DNA of 64,000 nt, taken from Micractinium sp. NFX-FRZ. Taxonomy: Eukaryota > Chlorophyta > Trebouxiophyceae > Chlorellales > Chlorellaceae. The translations under genes and the position numbers were made by a program. This document shows, one piece after another, positions 21,507-34,131 of the stretch (positions within the stretch are counted from its first letter, which is position 1; every line of letters starts with the position of its first letter). The stretch covers positions 62,001 through 126,000 of the forward strand of contig JAPTJF010000036.1 in NCBI GenBank assembly GCA_029339195.1, read 5' to 3'. The notes under the pieces were generated by a model, which was not told the origin of the DNA, searched no databases, and saw only the letters and a program-made list of their open reading frames with translations.

Positions 21507-23230
21507 GCGGGCGGCCCGGCGCGCACTGCTGGGCCTGCTGAAGCTTGAACCTGGGTGCACTCTGATGTTGCTGCAAGCGAGAGAGGAAAACAGGCGCAGC
21601 AGGGGCTTACTTTTTGGCGGCTCAATCTGTCCTGCCTGACGTCGCCCGACTCCGCCATTACGGCGGCGCACGCCGCTGGCGCCCCCTCTTGAGGCAGCCT
21701 CTCCGCCCCAGCCCCCTCTCTCATACCCATGCTACGACCCTGCTTACGGCTATAATGCAGCGAAGCAGCGTAGTCTCGCTTCCTCCGAAGGCGGACACAC
21801 TCACCTCTGTGCCTCGGACTCCGCCTTCCCTGTGGCCGTCTCAGGCGCCACTGCCAGCCTCTTGGCACTGCATTGGCAGCTGCAGCGAGCTCCGAGCAAC
21901 TGGGGTGGCAAGTTGTTCTGAGCTCCCTCAAGGGGCGGAGTCACCCGGCAGGAGCACGCAGGTTTGTGAATGGCGCAGGCCGCTTGGGGACAGGCTCAGT
22001 TTGTGTGGTTTGAGGGTGCACGTGGTGGGCCCACGCGGCCAGCCAAGGCAGCGGCTGACCCAATCCCAGGTGGAAAGCAGCAGTCCGACGCCAACTCTTC
22101 GTTTGCGCTGTTATTTTGTCACCCTTGTAGGGCTCTCAGGCCAAGGTTCTGCGTACATGTTGCCACGAGACACGAAGGGTGCGCATGCCCAGCCAGGCGC
22201 GCGCAGGTGCCGCTGGCGGTCACAGCGGCGGTATCGCCGTAGCCGCTGCAGCCGCTGGCGCCAAAATGCTCAGCAAAGGTAGGTCACTGCACATTAATCT
22301 TACAGGCATTCGCCATCAAAGACTCCTACATCCCCTTAAACAAGAGTGTTCCTGACAGGTTGCATGTTCCGCTCGCTGCAACAGCTCAGGGGCGGTGCAG
22401 GCGACCCATCGCGGTGTTTCACAAGCCGCGTCAGCACAGACAGCTGAGGGGGGAAGTGCTTGGCATTTCATCTGGCTTGTTGAGACGCAAAACAAACATT
22501 TCGTGGCTACAGGTGCTGTTCTAAGAGTTGGCTGTGGAAAATCGGCGGAGAGCAACGGGGTAAGGAGCACGCCAGCGGGGTGCCCGCTGAACTACCCTTT
22601 GCCTGTGCCTGCTGCACTTCCTTGCCCCTTGCCCTGCAGAAGGCTGCCTCCGACCTTTGAAGATCTTCATGTGTAGCAAGCCGTGTGACCAGCCCACATA
22701 TGTCCATCCAGGGCAACATGCTGCCGGTTGCACCATTACGCGTCAGCCCTGAGCTGCTCGACCACTGGGTGCGCAGTGTGCCGCCAGCCGTGTGCAGCCG
22801 GGCTGCTAGACAGGTGTGCCGCCTGCACAATGAGCGCCGCAAGGGCCACGAACAGGCACGCCCTGGTGACAAGGTGTAGCTTCGCTGGGGCCAAACATAT
22901 CTAGTGGGACAGGTGCGTTGAAGGCAGCTGCCCGGGTTGGAGCAGCTGGTGACAAGAGCGGGGTGAAGTGCGCTGAGAGCCGCTGCCCATCGTCCAAGCG
23001 CTACAGAGGCTTGAAAGGACACGTTCGTTGAAAATCCTTGGCCTGCCCTCTCGTGATCAGCGGTAGAAAGCATTTGCCTGGCGTGCTTTGTCGGCGCACC
23101 GAAAACTGGCCTGCTATGCATCTCGCCCTCACTCCACACCAGAACCTCTGAAGCCCTGGCTGCTGCCTGTGGCTTCAGTTCCCAGACCGACGTGCTCAGC
23201 TTCTCACTTGACAAGGACGCCCTAGCCACG
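21507..23230. other. Divergent intergenic region, receptor kinase / eight-Cys protein
   Basis: About 1.7 kb between two divergent starts, expected to hold both promoters. No conserved protein, tRNA or clear TATA box was recognised. Open frames here lack homology and splice support. Confidence 0.5.
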
Positions 23231-24567
23231 ATGCGCAGGCAGCCGCGGAGCCTTCCCCTGGTGCTGCTCATAGCCGCCGTGCTGGGCAGGCTGCTTCTGG
23301 CGGCGCCCGTGGCAGCCGCTAGGCGCAGCCTCACGCAGGCGCCCGCCGCCGCCGCCGCCGTGGACGGCCAGGCAGCCGCCGCACCAGCCCCTGCAGAAGA
23401 GAGCCGCTACGGGGGGGCCAGGATAGACGCGTGCATCGAGCTGACCAATGTAGCAGGGCAGGCGTGCACCGTGGAAAGCGACACACGTGAGTTTGCGAGG
23501 GGGTGAGAGTCTGCGGCGGCTGGGTGGCTGGGTGGGCGCTGGCGGGCACGGCGGCTGGGCCATCCTCATCTCATGCTCAATCTTGGTATCGTCACTGCAG
23601 ATGTTCCCGTACTTACCTTGTCTGTCGTTATCGTTGACTCAATTGCTTGCTCCACCGCTTGCCTCGCGTCTTGTTCCTTGCCCCGCCTTACCTTGCCCCA
23701 CCCCCGCCATTCACCTGCCCGTGCTGCCTTTGCCGCAGTGTCCCTGGTCTACCCGCGCGGCAGCGAGCAGCTACCCACAGCAGACGAGGTTTCCACCGCC
23801 ATATCTAATATGAAGGTGAGGGGCGGGAGCGGGTGGGGTGAGGGAACAGGTCGTGTTCTGGGTGAGGGGATGGGATAAGGTGCGCAGGACCGGGGCAAGG
23901 CACCCTGCGATCCTTGGAGGCCTCCAGCATGCCCGGGTGTGTAATTTTAAGAGCTTTGCAAATATGTAGGAGGGCGGCGTGTTCATGCCTTTGGCGCATG
24001 CGCATGCGCATGCGCCCCACCTGCCCTTCCAGTCCCCTGCATGTGCGCCCTCCCTCCCTCCCTGCAGGCCGCAGCCCAGCCCAGCCCCTCCTGCTGCCAG
24101 GGGCTGCTGCCGTACGTCCAGTCCCGCTGCCCCTGCGACCCGTGAGTGCTGCCAGCCAGCCAGCCCGGGCCCTGCCTTGCCCTGCCTGGGCCATCCTGCC
24201 GGGCTGCCCTCCCCGCTCCCGCCCGCCCGCGCTCAACATCCCCTAGCCCTGCACGCGTGGCACCCCCCAACCTTGACTAGAACTCCACCCACCCCGGCTG
24301 GCCTGCACCTGTCCTACGGTGACCGTCAACAGTTCATGCGATTGTGAGGCTTTGACACTGCCTCGTCCTGCCCCCTTGCCACGCGTGTCACATGCCCCCT
24401 CCTGCAGTGACTACCAGCAGCTCCTGCCTGTGGGCGGCTTTGACCCCGCCTATTTTGAGGGAGCCACCTCTATCCTGGCGCAGGCCTGCGTCCAGGACTT
24501 CCCTCCCTGCCAGGCGGGGGAGATATCCCGCCCCGAGGTGGCAGGCGCCGGCGCAGGCGGGCGCTGA
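23231..24567 (+). CDS. Secreted eight-cysteine protein, lipid-transfer-protein-like
   Basis: Predicted 188-residue secreted protein of unknown function. Exons: 23231-23486, 23739-23815, 24068-24141, 24408-24567; phases agree and the total is 189 codons with stop. Residues 1-30 form a signal peptide (MRRQPR, a Leu/Val/Ala-rich core, then AAA). An Ala/Pro-rich linker follows. The mature part has exactly eight Cys in the order C-x10-C-x40-CC-x10-CPC-x28-C-x6-C, the arrangement of the plant eight-cysteine (nsLTP/2S albumin) motif, though the second loop is long. The start was chosen for the signal peptide; an in-frame Met at 23192 is possible. An alternative extra exon near 23601 cannot be excluded. 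The LTP relation is an inference from the cysteine pattern only. Confidence 0.55.
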
Positions 24568-25280
24568 GCGCCGCGCGGTTCCCCTTCATTGCCCCCCTGG
24601 TGAGGGCGGCTGACCAGCTGCAGTGTTCAGCACATGCGACGAGCGCTGCAAGTGACCAGCTTAGGTGCCAGCCCACCCCAACAGCAACAAGCCACCACCC
24701 TCCCACCCCATTCTTCCCCCCGCGTCCATCACCACTTTCAGTAACTGATCTCCCTGGCCAACCAGCCCTCCATCCTTGCTCCGCCTCACACCTGTGCGAC
24801 TGTCATGTGCCTCCCAATCCACTGTGTCACCTCCTTCTTTCCGGCGCGTGGCAGCTATGGGGGGCTTCTTGAGATGTGCCCTTTACGCATGCCTAGCCAC
24901 CGCCCCTCCTCACCTTTCCACACCTCTGCCGCCCTCTCTGGCAGGTTGTTTTGCTCACCCAAGTTCGCGCAGTCAACTCCAGGCCTGTTTAAACCACGAC
25001 ATGCCCCACCCAAAGTCCACCCGATTGTTTTCTGCTGCGGGATTTGCCCCTTGCCCAATTTCATTCGCTTGCCTGAATGTGCTTGCCTCCGGCCCTGCTC
25101 TCCTGCCTGCCACACCCCATGCGCCTTTGTATGATGCTTGCCCTGTTGTTGAGTGCATTATCCAGTGCTTGTAAGCGACTGTTTTATGTGACACAGGCAA
25201 CATAGGACAGACGACTGCTGTTCCCAAGGCAAGCATGGCTACCTCTGCAGCCTGCGTTGGTCCGCCAAATGGCCGTGCAG
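24568..25280. other. Convergent intergenic region
   Basis: 3' flanks of the eight-Cys gene (+) and the coiled-coil gene (-). The only motif noted is a + strand TGTAA at 25170-25174. Confidence 0.45.
25170..25174 (+). terminator. Possible TGTAA polyadenylation signal
   Basis: Located about 600 bp past the stop of the eight-Cys gene. It matches the chlorophyte signal, but it is short and unconfirmed. Confidence 0.25.
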
Positions 25281-28200
25281 CTAGGTTAGGGGCGCTTGGC
25301 GCGGCCCATTTGACGCCACTACCACCAGCACTGCCATTAGCACTGCCATCAGCGGCAGCATCACGCCGCAGGCAATCTTCAAGTGCTTCTCGCTCAAAGC
25401 AGCGCGGCGCTGCATCGCGCACAGAGCCTCTGCGTGCCGGCGCTGCTCCGTGCGCATCGCTTTGGAGTGCTGAAGCTGTGCGTCGCCCAGCGCTGCCGCA
25501 CCCACATCCCGCTCCGCCTGCAGTGCCTTGCTCCACTTCTGCCCCTGATCCACCAGCGCTGCGCTGTGCCGCTCCTTCAGTGCAGCCACCTCACTCTCGT
25601 GCTTGGCCGCCTGCGCCGCCAGCTCTGCGCTGTGCTGGTGCTTCAGGCTGTCCACTTCCTCCTTGCGCCCGCGCATCTCCGCCTCAACCTGCGCCAATGA
25701 TTTCGAAATGCAGGAAAGGCGGGTTCAAGCTCACTGCCGGCCCAGCAACGCTGCCCCAGCGGGTTGGCAGTGCAAGCAACAAGTGGACCAGCTCTGCACT
25801 ATCGACGCCGGCCCTTCCTCCGCCCACAAACCTAATCAGGCTCATGCGCCCCCACCTTTCACCGTCCAACATGCTCCCCATCTCCTGCCTGCTGCCCCTG
25901 CAGTCTGCTCACCTTCAGCTGCCGGTCAACCACCTCGTGGCTAAGGTCAGTCACGCTGGCCTGCAGCGTGTCGCGCTCCTGCCGCACCTGCGGTCACAGA
26001 AGTGCAGCAGACAGGCAGGGCAGTGTGGCACAGCAGGGCAGTGTGGAACCGTGGCAAGCAGGCAACGTGTGCAGGCCACTCGCAGGCACTCGCAGCCCAC
26101 TCACTGCCATTCCACGGCACACCTTCCCCACCCACCCCTCAAACCCTGCTTTTCATCCCTCGTTTTGCAAATGTGCCCGCTCACATTTGCTACCCTCCCA
26201 GCTATCACAAGGCCGCTTGTTCCCCGCATCCACCCATCCCGCCTCCACCCACAGCCCGCCCGCACCACGCACCTGGTCCAACAGCCTCTCGTACTCCTGG
26301 CGCAAGGTGGCAGCCTGCTGCTGGGCCTGCTGGGCTGCCCTGCGTGCCGCCGCAGCCGCTGTCAGTGCAGCCTGCTCAGCAGCGGACTTGGCATCCAGCT
26401 GGCTCTGCACTGCCGCCAGCTCCCGCTGTGCGGTCACCAGCGCCCGCTGTGTGCCCGTGTGCGCCCTGCGCACCCCCGCCAGCTCCTGCTCCTCGTCGGC
26501 ATGCCTCTCCTGCACCGTCGCCACCTGCTGCTGGGAGTTCTCTAGCAGGTTCTGCAGAGCTTCCAGCTTCTGCTCCGCTATTGCCACCTCGTACTGCGCA
26601 GCCTCCAGCTCCTCTTCAGCAGCCGTGAGCTCATCCTCTGCGCCCACCAGCTCCTGCTCGGTTGATGCCAGCTTGTCCTGCAGCTCCCGCACCTGCAATG
26701 ATGATGTGGCAAACGGTCGGGCGGGAGAGAAGGCTGTCAACATCCCCAGCCGTCAATGCTCAGCACACTTTTGGCTGATGGCGAGGGCAGCAGGTTTTTC
26801 ACCTCGAGGCACCCAGACTGGGAAGGCTCAGCTCACAAGGCATGCTCATCTTGCCCTGCCCTCTCTGCCACCTGCTCTCACTGCGCCTGAGCCCGCTCCC
26901 TGCCCCGCCCTCGCCTCCACCCTGCCATGCCCCTGCAGCCACTCCAGCACTGCCCTCCCCCAACATTTTCCTTCACCAATCCCCATTACACCCGCGTCCT
27001 GCCTCCCTTCCACTCATAGGCATCCACAGCTACGGAAGGTGTCCTCTCGCATTTCGTTTAGCATCCACCTTGGCCCCCACTACAGCCTGGCCCCAGACAC
27101 ATGTGCAGCCTGCCATTGACCCACAGACACTGCCCCTTCAGGGTCTGCTCACGTGGCACCGTTTGTCCATGTTGTCACGGGCGAGGTCAGCATTCAAGCC
27201 AGTCACGGCAACGCTCCTGGCCATCTCCTGGCAACGCAGCGATTAAGGGCAAGACAGGCGGCGGCGCAGGAGAGCGTGTCAGCAGCGCTAAGGAAGCAAC
27301 AGCAAGCTCCTCGCTCCCCGCACCCTTCAAGCACGCAACCCATCAGTCGCTGGCCTTTCACAACCCCAAGGGGCTACTCAAGCCGGCGCCAGCATTCACC
27401 CAGCCCACCCGCACAGTCGCGCTTAAGTCACATTGGGCAGGCCGGTCCCCTCGTCAGCACAGCACGCACCAACTCGAATGCCACCCACCAAGCCACCCAC
27501 TGCCTTAAAGGGGGCCACACCTGCGCCAGCTGGGCGTCCAGCATCAGCATGTCCAGATTGACATCACTCAAACTGCACTCCAGCAGCGTGTTGTCCACCG
27601 CAGCCTCCTGCAGCTCGGCAAAGTAGTGGTCGGCCGCCTGCTGCGCCCCCTGCTGGCCCTGCTTGGCAGCTGCCAGCTGCTCCCGCAGGGCTGCCGCCTC
27701 CTCCTCCACGGCTGCATGAGCCGCCCGCAGCGTGGCGTTGTCCCGCCCCAGCTCTAGCACCTGAGCAAAGGGAAGGGTGAAGGGAGAGGCCGGAGGGATG
27801 GTGACCCTGGCCTGTGACAGGCCGCACAAGCTGCCCTGCAAAATTGCGACCGTACCCACGCAGGGTACGCAGGCAGGGCCACGCAGCCCAACACTTGCCC
27901 CTCACAATCTGGCCTGCAGGCCCACAGCACCCCTACCCCGCCACTCTTCTAAACCCCTCCTCCCGCCGGTTTCAAACCCTGTGCCCCACCTTGAGCTCTG
28001 CGGTGGACAGATCGGACTCCAGGGAGGACACATGCGCCGCCAGGTGCTGCGTGGCCTCCAGCTGAGTCTGCAGGCTGTCTATCATCACCTCAATGCCGGC
28101 CGCTGGCGACGCGGTGCTGACAGTGAAAGCCGCTGCGGCTCCCCCTAGTGGGGTGAGGTACTGGGGAGAGAAGAAGGGCTTCTGGGAGGAGGACGCGCCG

Positions 28201-28932
28201 CCACTGCTGCTGCTGGTGTCAGTGATGGGCACGGCCTGCAGATAACGGCAGGATGGAGAACGAGGGCAAGCCAAGTGTTAGCGATGACAACAAAGCAGTC
28301 AGATGGTGGCCAGACTGACGTCCAGCCCAGCATACAATCGCATGAGCACATGCGCACAAAACAGTAAGGCACAGCCCCGGCCCGTTTCCACCGTGCCATG
28401 CTTCCCCCTGCTCCCCTCACCACAACGCCCACTCACATACAGGGCTGGGTCTTCTGAGGTGAAGCGGTGCGCGGGCGGTGGCTCCACAGGGGACAGGTCG
28501 TAGCAGGCGCGCAGGCTGCCGCGGCATGGCGCCGCCAGGCTGTTGCTGCCAGCAGAGAGCCCTGGGGAGATGACATTCTCCTGGAGAGGGTGGCAGAAAT
28601 GTCATTCAAAACAAAGAGTCAGCACGGGCCAGCGATGGGGGAGGATGTTGGGGCGGATTATGGCCTTTGCTTGAAAGGAGATGAGTAGCCTCAACAGAGC
28701 AAGCATACATGGCGAGGGGCCAAGGCCCTGCGCACGTTCCAGCACACCATAGACATCTGATACCGTATCAGGTGACCCACACCTTGATGGCAGCAAGTGG
28801 CGAGCGGCTGCGGGAGCTCCAAGTGTTCGGCGGTGGGCTATCACGTCCAGCACCTCTGCCGGGGCCCAGGCTGTGCCCAGGGCTGGAGCTCAGCGCTGGC
28901 AGCTGCCGGGTTGGGCTGCTGGGTGCTGACAT
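25281..28932 (-). CDS. Tail-anchored coiled-coil protein
   Basis: Predicted 560-residue protein of unknown function. Exons in coding order: 28932-28783, 28580-28437, 28235-27990, 27760-27521, 26692-26273, 25987-25913, 25688-25281. Every intron is phase 0, and four of the six downstream exons begin with a GTG or GTT Val codon at a K/Q|V junction. The first 140 residues are Ser/Pro-rich and probably disordered. The middle is a long heptad-rich Glu/Gln/Ala/Leu coiled coil (for example QELVGAEDELTAAEEELEAA). The C-terminus has a hydrophobic segment (IACGVMLPLMAVLMAVLVVV) followed by about a dozen residues, as in tail-anchored golgin-like or vesicle-tether proteins. The start Met at 28932 begins MSAPSSPTRQ; the frame is open further upstream, so the N-terminus is uncertain. 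No catalytic domain is visible. Confidence 0.75.
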
Positions 28933-30102
28933 CTTGTGGGTGCCTGCCTCGAGAGTGTGCGGTCCAGGGTCCTGCAGCCCGTTGGCACATGCAGACAGGC
29001 AGAGGGGCAGCAGATGAGCCGCCGAGCAGCAGATGTGGTTGGGCCGTGTGGGCGGTTGGAAAAGAGCGGCGGCGGGTGGGGGCGCGGCAGTGGCGGTGGC
29101 AGGGTGGGGGGCAAGCCATCGGCGGGGGCCCGCAAGCACTTGTGTGCCGGGTCTGGTCTGTTGCCGGCAGGCTGGCCGCTGCTCGCGACGCGACTTGCGG
29201 AGCGCAGGCGCATTGCCGCTTCTCACCTGGCTGCAGTGACGCCCCCCACCTCGAGGCCCGGAGTGACCTCCGCGTGGGGAGTAAGGACACCCTCGACAGC
29301 GGTCTGAGTCGACTGGTCAGCTGCGACGGCCCGGCGCAGCGATGAGGCAGTGATGCTGCCCAGAGAGGATGTCACAATATTGGGCGCCACTCCAGCAAAG
29401 GCGATTACAATGGGCAGGCATTCTGCCAGGCAGACTCATGTTCCCTCATGTTGCTGACGTGGCGCCGCCGCCAGCGGTCGCCGCCATGGATGCGGGCCAG
29501 TGGCAAGCAGCTCCTGCACAGCAGCCGGTCCCTCCAGCGTGTCGTGCCCCCTAGACGCCTCAACCGCACACCAGTTTATGCTGTGCTGCCCTGTGCCCAA
29601 GAGCCGTCAAACCTTGCCAGTCCTGGCCCATGAGTTGCAGCGTAAAGAGTCACAGAAATGGGTGTGTGCATGTGCTTGAAGCATGGGTGCTGAGGAGGAG
29701 GGTGACAGGCGGTGAGGAGGTCGTGTGAAATCGTGCAGAGCCCAAACATTTTGCCAGCAGCAACGACAAGAGGGGGATAATGGAGCAGCGCTGCAGATGG
29801 CGGCAGCTGGTGAGTTGTGAGCACGGGGAGGAGCGGTGAGCAGGCGCGCATCAGATGTGGGTAAGCAATGGACGGATTCGAGCGGGGACGCACAGGAACA
29901 TGCAGTAGGGATGCAGTAGGGATGCTGCTGGTTTTTAACGAAGGGGTGTGGCACAGGAATGCCGCCCCCCTTGTGGGGGGCGCCTAGTGGTGCGGCAACC
30001 CAGCACCCACAAAGCAAGCATCCTTGGAAGAGTGGGTGGGGCGTCAGACAGATGAGCAGCTCCTGAGGAGGTCAGGTGGGTGCACCCATGCAGCCCGCCC
30101 CC
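28933..30102. other. Intergenic region upstream of coiled-coil gene, 3' of RNR2
   Basis: About 1.2 kb between two genes on the minus strand. It should hold the promoter of the coiled-coil gene and the RNR2 3' UTR. A minus-strand TGTAA lies at 29405-29409. No conserved coding sequence seen. Confidence 0.45.
29405..29409 (-). terminator. Possible TGTAA polyadenylation signal for RNR2
   Basis: Reads TTACA on the + strand, about 690 bp past the RNR2 stop. The distance resembles those seen for neighbouring genes. Unconfirmed. Confidence 0.25.
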
Positions 30103-33100
30103 TCAAAAGTCCTCATCAAAAGACATGGCGTGCTGGTTGCCTCCGCTGACGCCCGCCATCACGCCCGCCTTCTGGTAGTCGCCAACCCTGCAGGGGGTGG
30201 AGGCAGCAACCGGCTTGGGCGGCAGAAACATGCAGGTGGGGCTGCGCCGACTGCCCTGCAGCCCACCTCGCGCGGCACCTGCAGCCAGACCTACAGCAGT
30301 GCAGGGCGCCTGACCAGCGCAGGACTGCCATGAACTCTGCCTGCCCGCTCCATAAAAACTCCTACACAACACTGCTGAGTACAGCAAACGCCCACCTTTT
30401 CTCGAAGAAGTTGGTTTTACCCCTGCAGCCGAGGACGAGTGGAACACAGTAGTAGAGTGATGTGCGACTGCCAGCCATGTGCGGGCCATGCCGAGCAGGC
30501 GCAGCACGCGCCCAACCACGCGCACAGCACCCACCAAGCCAGGGCCAGCTGTCTCGTGCTGCCGCCCATTCCGGTGCTAGACCAACAAACTCATTTAGTG
30601 TAACACAATTAGACAGGTAAGAACACTGTATAATGAGGAAGCGAGTGTACTCACTGCAGTGAGATGAGCTCCATCCAGTCAAAGGGGTTGTCAACATTGT
30701 ACTGCTTGGGGTTGCCCAGCGCCACCAGCAGGCGGTCAGCCACGAACTCAATGTACTGCAAGAACAGCAGGGACTGGGCAGCACAGTCAGCCTTGTACTG
30801 CAGGGGTCACCCCTGTACGGTACAGGGGGGGTCGGGCAGCCCAAATGTGCTGCTGGAAGCACAAACCAGCGGGGTACAAACCAGCGGGAGGTGACATGGG
30901 CGGACCACACCCTCTACTATGACCACTCAGAGCGGGTCTGCTCCCCCCCACCTGGCTCATCAGGTCCGCGTTCATGCCGATCAGAGACACGGGCAGGGCG
31001 TCGCACACAAACTCCTTCTCAATCGCCACCGCCTCGGTCACAATCTCGGCGATGCGCTCCTCACTCATCTTGTTGCTCATCAGGCTGCAGCAGGGGGCAG
31101 GGACAGGTGCAGGGAAGAAGTGGGTCACCCTTAGCGCACAGCAGACCTCACGCCAAAGCTGCAGCAAAGCACACCTGGCTTGAGGTGTTGTTTGCCAGGA
31201 TGCGCAACAGCAAGAGGGCAGGGGGGCAAAGCAGGGAGGTGGCAACCACAGCGTGCACTTCACGGGCAGCGTGTCCGCCGCCTTTGGGGGCAAGGCTGGC
31301 ATTACGCAAAACATACATTTGTGCCCAACCGCGCAGGTCGACCACATGTGCAGCGGGCAGGCAGGGGCCCTTCCCCTGTTTATCGCAAGCTGAGCTGGCA
31401 TCAATTGAAGAGCAGGGCAGGCATGCAGGTGCGCCGGGGTTAGCCAACCTGTACAGCAGGCAGGCAAAGTCGGTGTGCAGGCCCTCATCACGGGAGATGA
31501 GCTCGTTGGAGAAGGTGAGGCCGGGCATGAGGCCTGCGGGGTGAAGGGGGCGGGGGAAGAGGGGTGTCAATGGGGACACCAGGAGTCGTGTACCGCGCAT
31601 GAGGGCTGCCGGCACAGACGGTGGAGCAGGGCGGGCTTGACAGATGGCCGCGGTGCCGTGCACCCACACAAGAGTGAAAACCTCGCCCACCCACCATCCC
31701 GCACAGCTGCGCCACCCACCGCGCTTTTTGAGCCAGAAGATGGAGCAGAAGGAGCCCGAAAAGAAGATGCCCTCCACGCAGGCAAAGGCCACCAGGCGCT
31801 CAGCAAAGCACTCCGCACTGCGGAACAGTAACATTAAAATGCAACGATCAGGCGGTGGGCAAGGGCATGGCAGGCAGAAGGCCCCCAGGCGCTCAGCAAA
31901 ACGCTGGACGCTGCAGGTGGGGATGACGAGAAGAGGACCGGGGGGCCGGCAGGGGGAGGGCGGTAACGCTGCGGGTGTTGTACAGAGTTTTGTGGGGCAC
32001 CTGGAAGGGGGCCTGCTTGGCTGCAAGCCCACAGCCGGGCAGCAGTTGGCGCTGACACTGGGCAGCCGGACTGCAAGAGCCCGCGCTGCACAGCCAAGCA
32101 TGTCAGCACACTCCGACCCTGTGATCCAGCCTTCACCCAGCCCCGCACCCCCGCACCCAGCCCACCTGGTGATCCACTTGACCGCCCATTCCGCCTTCTT
32201 CTTCACCACAGGCACCTGCGCGTGTTGCATCAAATAAGCACTGGTTGATATGACGGTTAGGTTGAGGTCAGCTCACCCTCTGGTTCACGGCACGCAAGCT
32301 GTGTGTCAGGTGCACGCAGGGGGCACCTTGAACAGGCGTGCACGCTGCTACCCTTGCTGCGCCGGCAGTGCCCCCACAACGCCATGCCGCTAAGGAGATC
32401 ATACGAAGGATTGAGCAGGGACAACCACAGCACACATTGTGGACCTCCCTGACGCGCCACATCCATGCGCACAGTTTGCATGGCGTGGAAGAGCCTGTCC
32501 TTCTCCTTGCTGTCCTTGACGTACGTCTCCACCAGCAGGCTGTACATCTCGCTGTGCACGTTCTCAATGGCAATCTGGAAGCCGTAGAAGGAGCGGGCCT
32601 GCAAGGCGCAGGTGCGCGGTGGGGGTGGGGCCGCCAGGGATGGCCGGGGGGCACGCTAGGCGATGCGCAGTACTTGGCTGGGCACACACAACAATACAGT
32701 GTGCATGCCATATGGGCGACTGGCACAGCCAAGCGAGCCTTGGTGGTCAGCTTGGCACGGCCAGCCGTGCGCGGTTTGCATGCCCGGGTTGCCCCACCCC
32801 AGTCGGCACAGGCAAGCCCGTTGTGTTCTCACCTCGGGCACCTGCACCTCCTTCACAAAGCGGGCCCTGCAGGCGACGCAGAGCGCCCAGGTGGCGACAG
32901 CGGGGCACGGTCGAGGCCAGGGTTGCAGCCCCATGAGACCTCCTCCTGCCACAGGCGCTCTCCCGCATCTGCACCCACACAGCAGGCTCTCCCTCTCCCC
33001 GCCACCAGCCCAGCCAGCCCAGCCACCCTGGCTGTCCCGCATTCATATGCGTGCCCTCGGCAGCTGCACAGAAGCTGAGGTAGTGGCCCCATCCATTTTC

Positions 33101-34053
33101 CCCACCCTCCCACCCGCCCGCCCGCCCACCCCACCCCAGGTTCTCCAGCACGATGCCGTCGGAAGCTGCAAAGAAGGCAAGGACGTGGGAGATGAAGTGG
33201 CGCTCGCCGTCGTTCAGCCGCTCCCAGTCCTTGACATCGCTGCCCAGGTCGACCTCCTCGGCTGCAGAGGGGGCCGGAAGCACAGAGGAGCGGAAGCAGA
33301 TGGGGAAGCCGTGACGGGTGAGCGGACAACAACTGGGGGTTGAGAAATTGGTTGTCGACAGCGATGAATGCAGAGAGCTTCAAACATGGGGTAAACCCCC
33401 TAAACCCTAAAACGCGTTAACCCTGGCTTACGTCCCAGGCACAGTTCCTTGCCTGCACGGGCTGCCAGAGCTGTGTTCCACAGAGTCAGCGGCACACATG
33501 AAGGGTGTTGGCTTGCAAGGAGGACGGCATGGGGCAGGTTGAAGCGCTCGCGCTGGAGCGTCCCCGCCGCCCCGCACCCTGCTGCCTGGCTCACCTGTCC
33601 AGAAGCTGGCCTCCGCCTTCTTGTAATACTCCCAGATGTCAGGGTACCTGCAGGCAGGAGCGGGCGGGCAGCAGAGGGCAGGCTGGCGGCAAGGGGTGGG
33701 AGTGACAAGGCCAGCGTGAGCCCCAAGGTACAACCGACAACCTTCTCATCGTGCGGCCAGCCGCGTGCGGGCGCGCGGCGCCCCAGATTGCACCAGTCAG
33801 CCGCCCCACAACCTGCCAAAACGGCGCCTGCAGGCCGCTCTGGGGAAATGCCCCTGACGGTGCCCAGGCAGCTGGTGACAGACGGCAGTGGGGGCGCCGG
33901 CCTGTTGGGGCGAGCGCTGCGCGCTGCCCCCCACCTGATGGGGAACAGCAGCACACGGTCCTCGTTCTCCACCATCAGAGGCTCCGTGGCGTCTGCAGAG
34001 GAGGGAGGCAGCACCGGGAGGCCAGAGGGTTCATATTTTTCGGTCGCCAGCAT
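30103..34053 (-). CDS. RNR2: Ribonucleoside-diphosphate reductase small subunit (R2)
   Basis: Class I R2 subunit; it holds the diiron-tyrosyl radical that drives reduction of NDPs to dNDPs with the large R1 subunit. Exons in coding order: 34053-33935, 33647-33595, 33261-33135, 32866-32833, 32598-32473, 32215-32166, 31817-31720, 31533-31449, 31084-30952, 30755-30655, 30422-30396, 30187-30103; 346 codons including stop. Visible family marks: [24 protein letters not shown] (iron Asp), [26 protein letters not shown] (iron Glu/His and radical Tyr), [44 protein letters not shown], and the C-terminal R1-docking tail SFDEDF. Length 345 matches plant R2. An in-frame Met at 34131 would add 26 residues. 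Intron 2 holds a telo-box and an AACGCGTT palindrome. Confidence 0.97.
31781..31917 (-). repeat. Duplicated RNR2 exon start and acceptor
   Basis: The start of the [11 protein letters not shown] exon (31781-31817, minus) is repeated at about 31873-31914 in the upstream intron, preserving CAGGCGCTCAGCAAA and an AG acceptor. The copy encodes [11 protein letters not shown] before losing homology. Confidence 0.8.
33402..33418. promoter_or_regulatory. Telo-box and AACGCGTT palindrome in RNR2 intron 2
   Basis: AAACCCTAA at 33402-33410 matches the plant telo-box, and AACGCGTT at 33411-33418 contains ACGCGT, the MluI cell-cycle box core. Both motifs are known near S-phase genes in plants and yeast respectively. 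A role here is inferred only from position in an S-phase gene. Confidence 0.35.
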
Positions 34054-34131
34054 GCCTGGGAGATGTGGTGACCGGTTGCGGCCAGCCTCCAGTGGATCCA
34101 ACCGCCCCGCACATCGATACAAGCGCCCCAT

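Noticed and set aside
23601..23720. Possible extra exon in the eight-Cys gene starting ATGTTCCCG
   Set aside because: It has a plausible acceptor, but joining it gives no clear donor in phase with the next exon, while skipping it gives a coherent protein.
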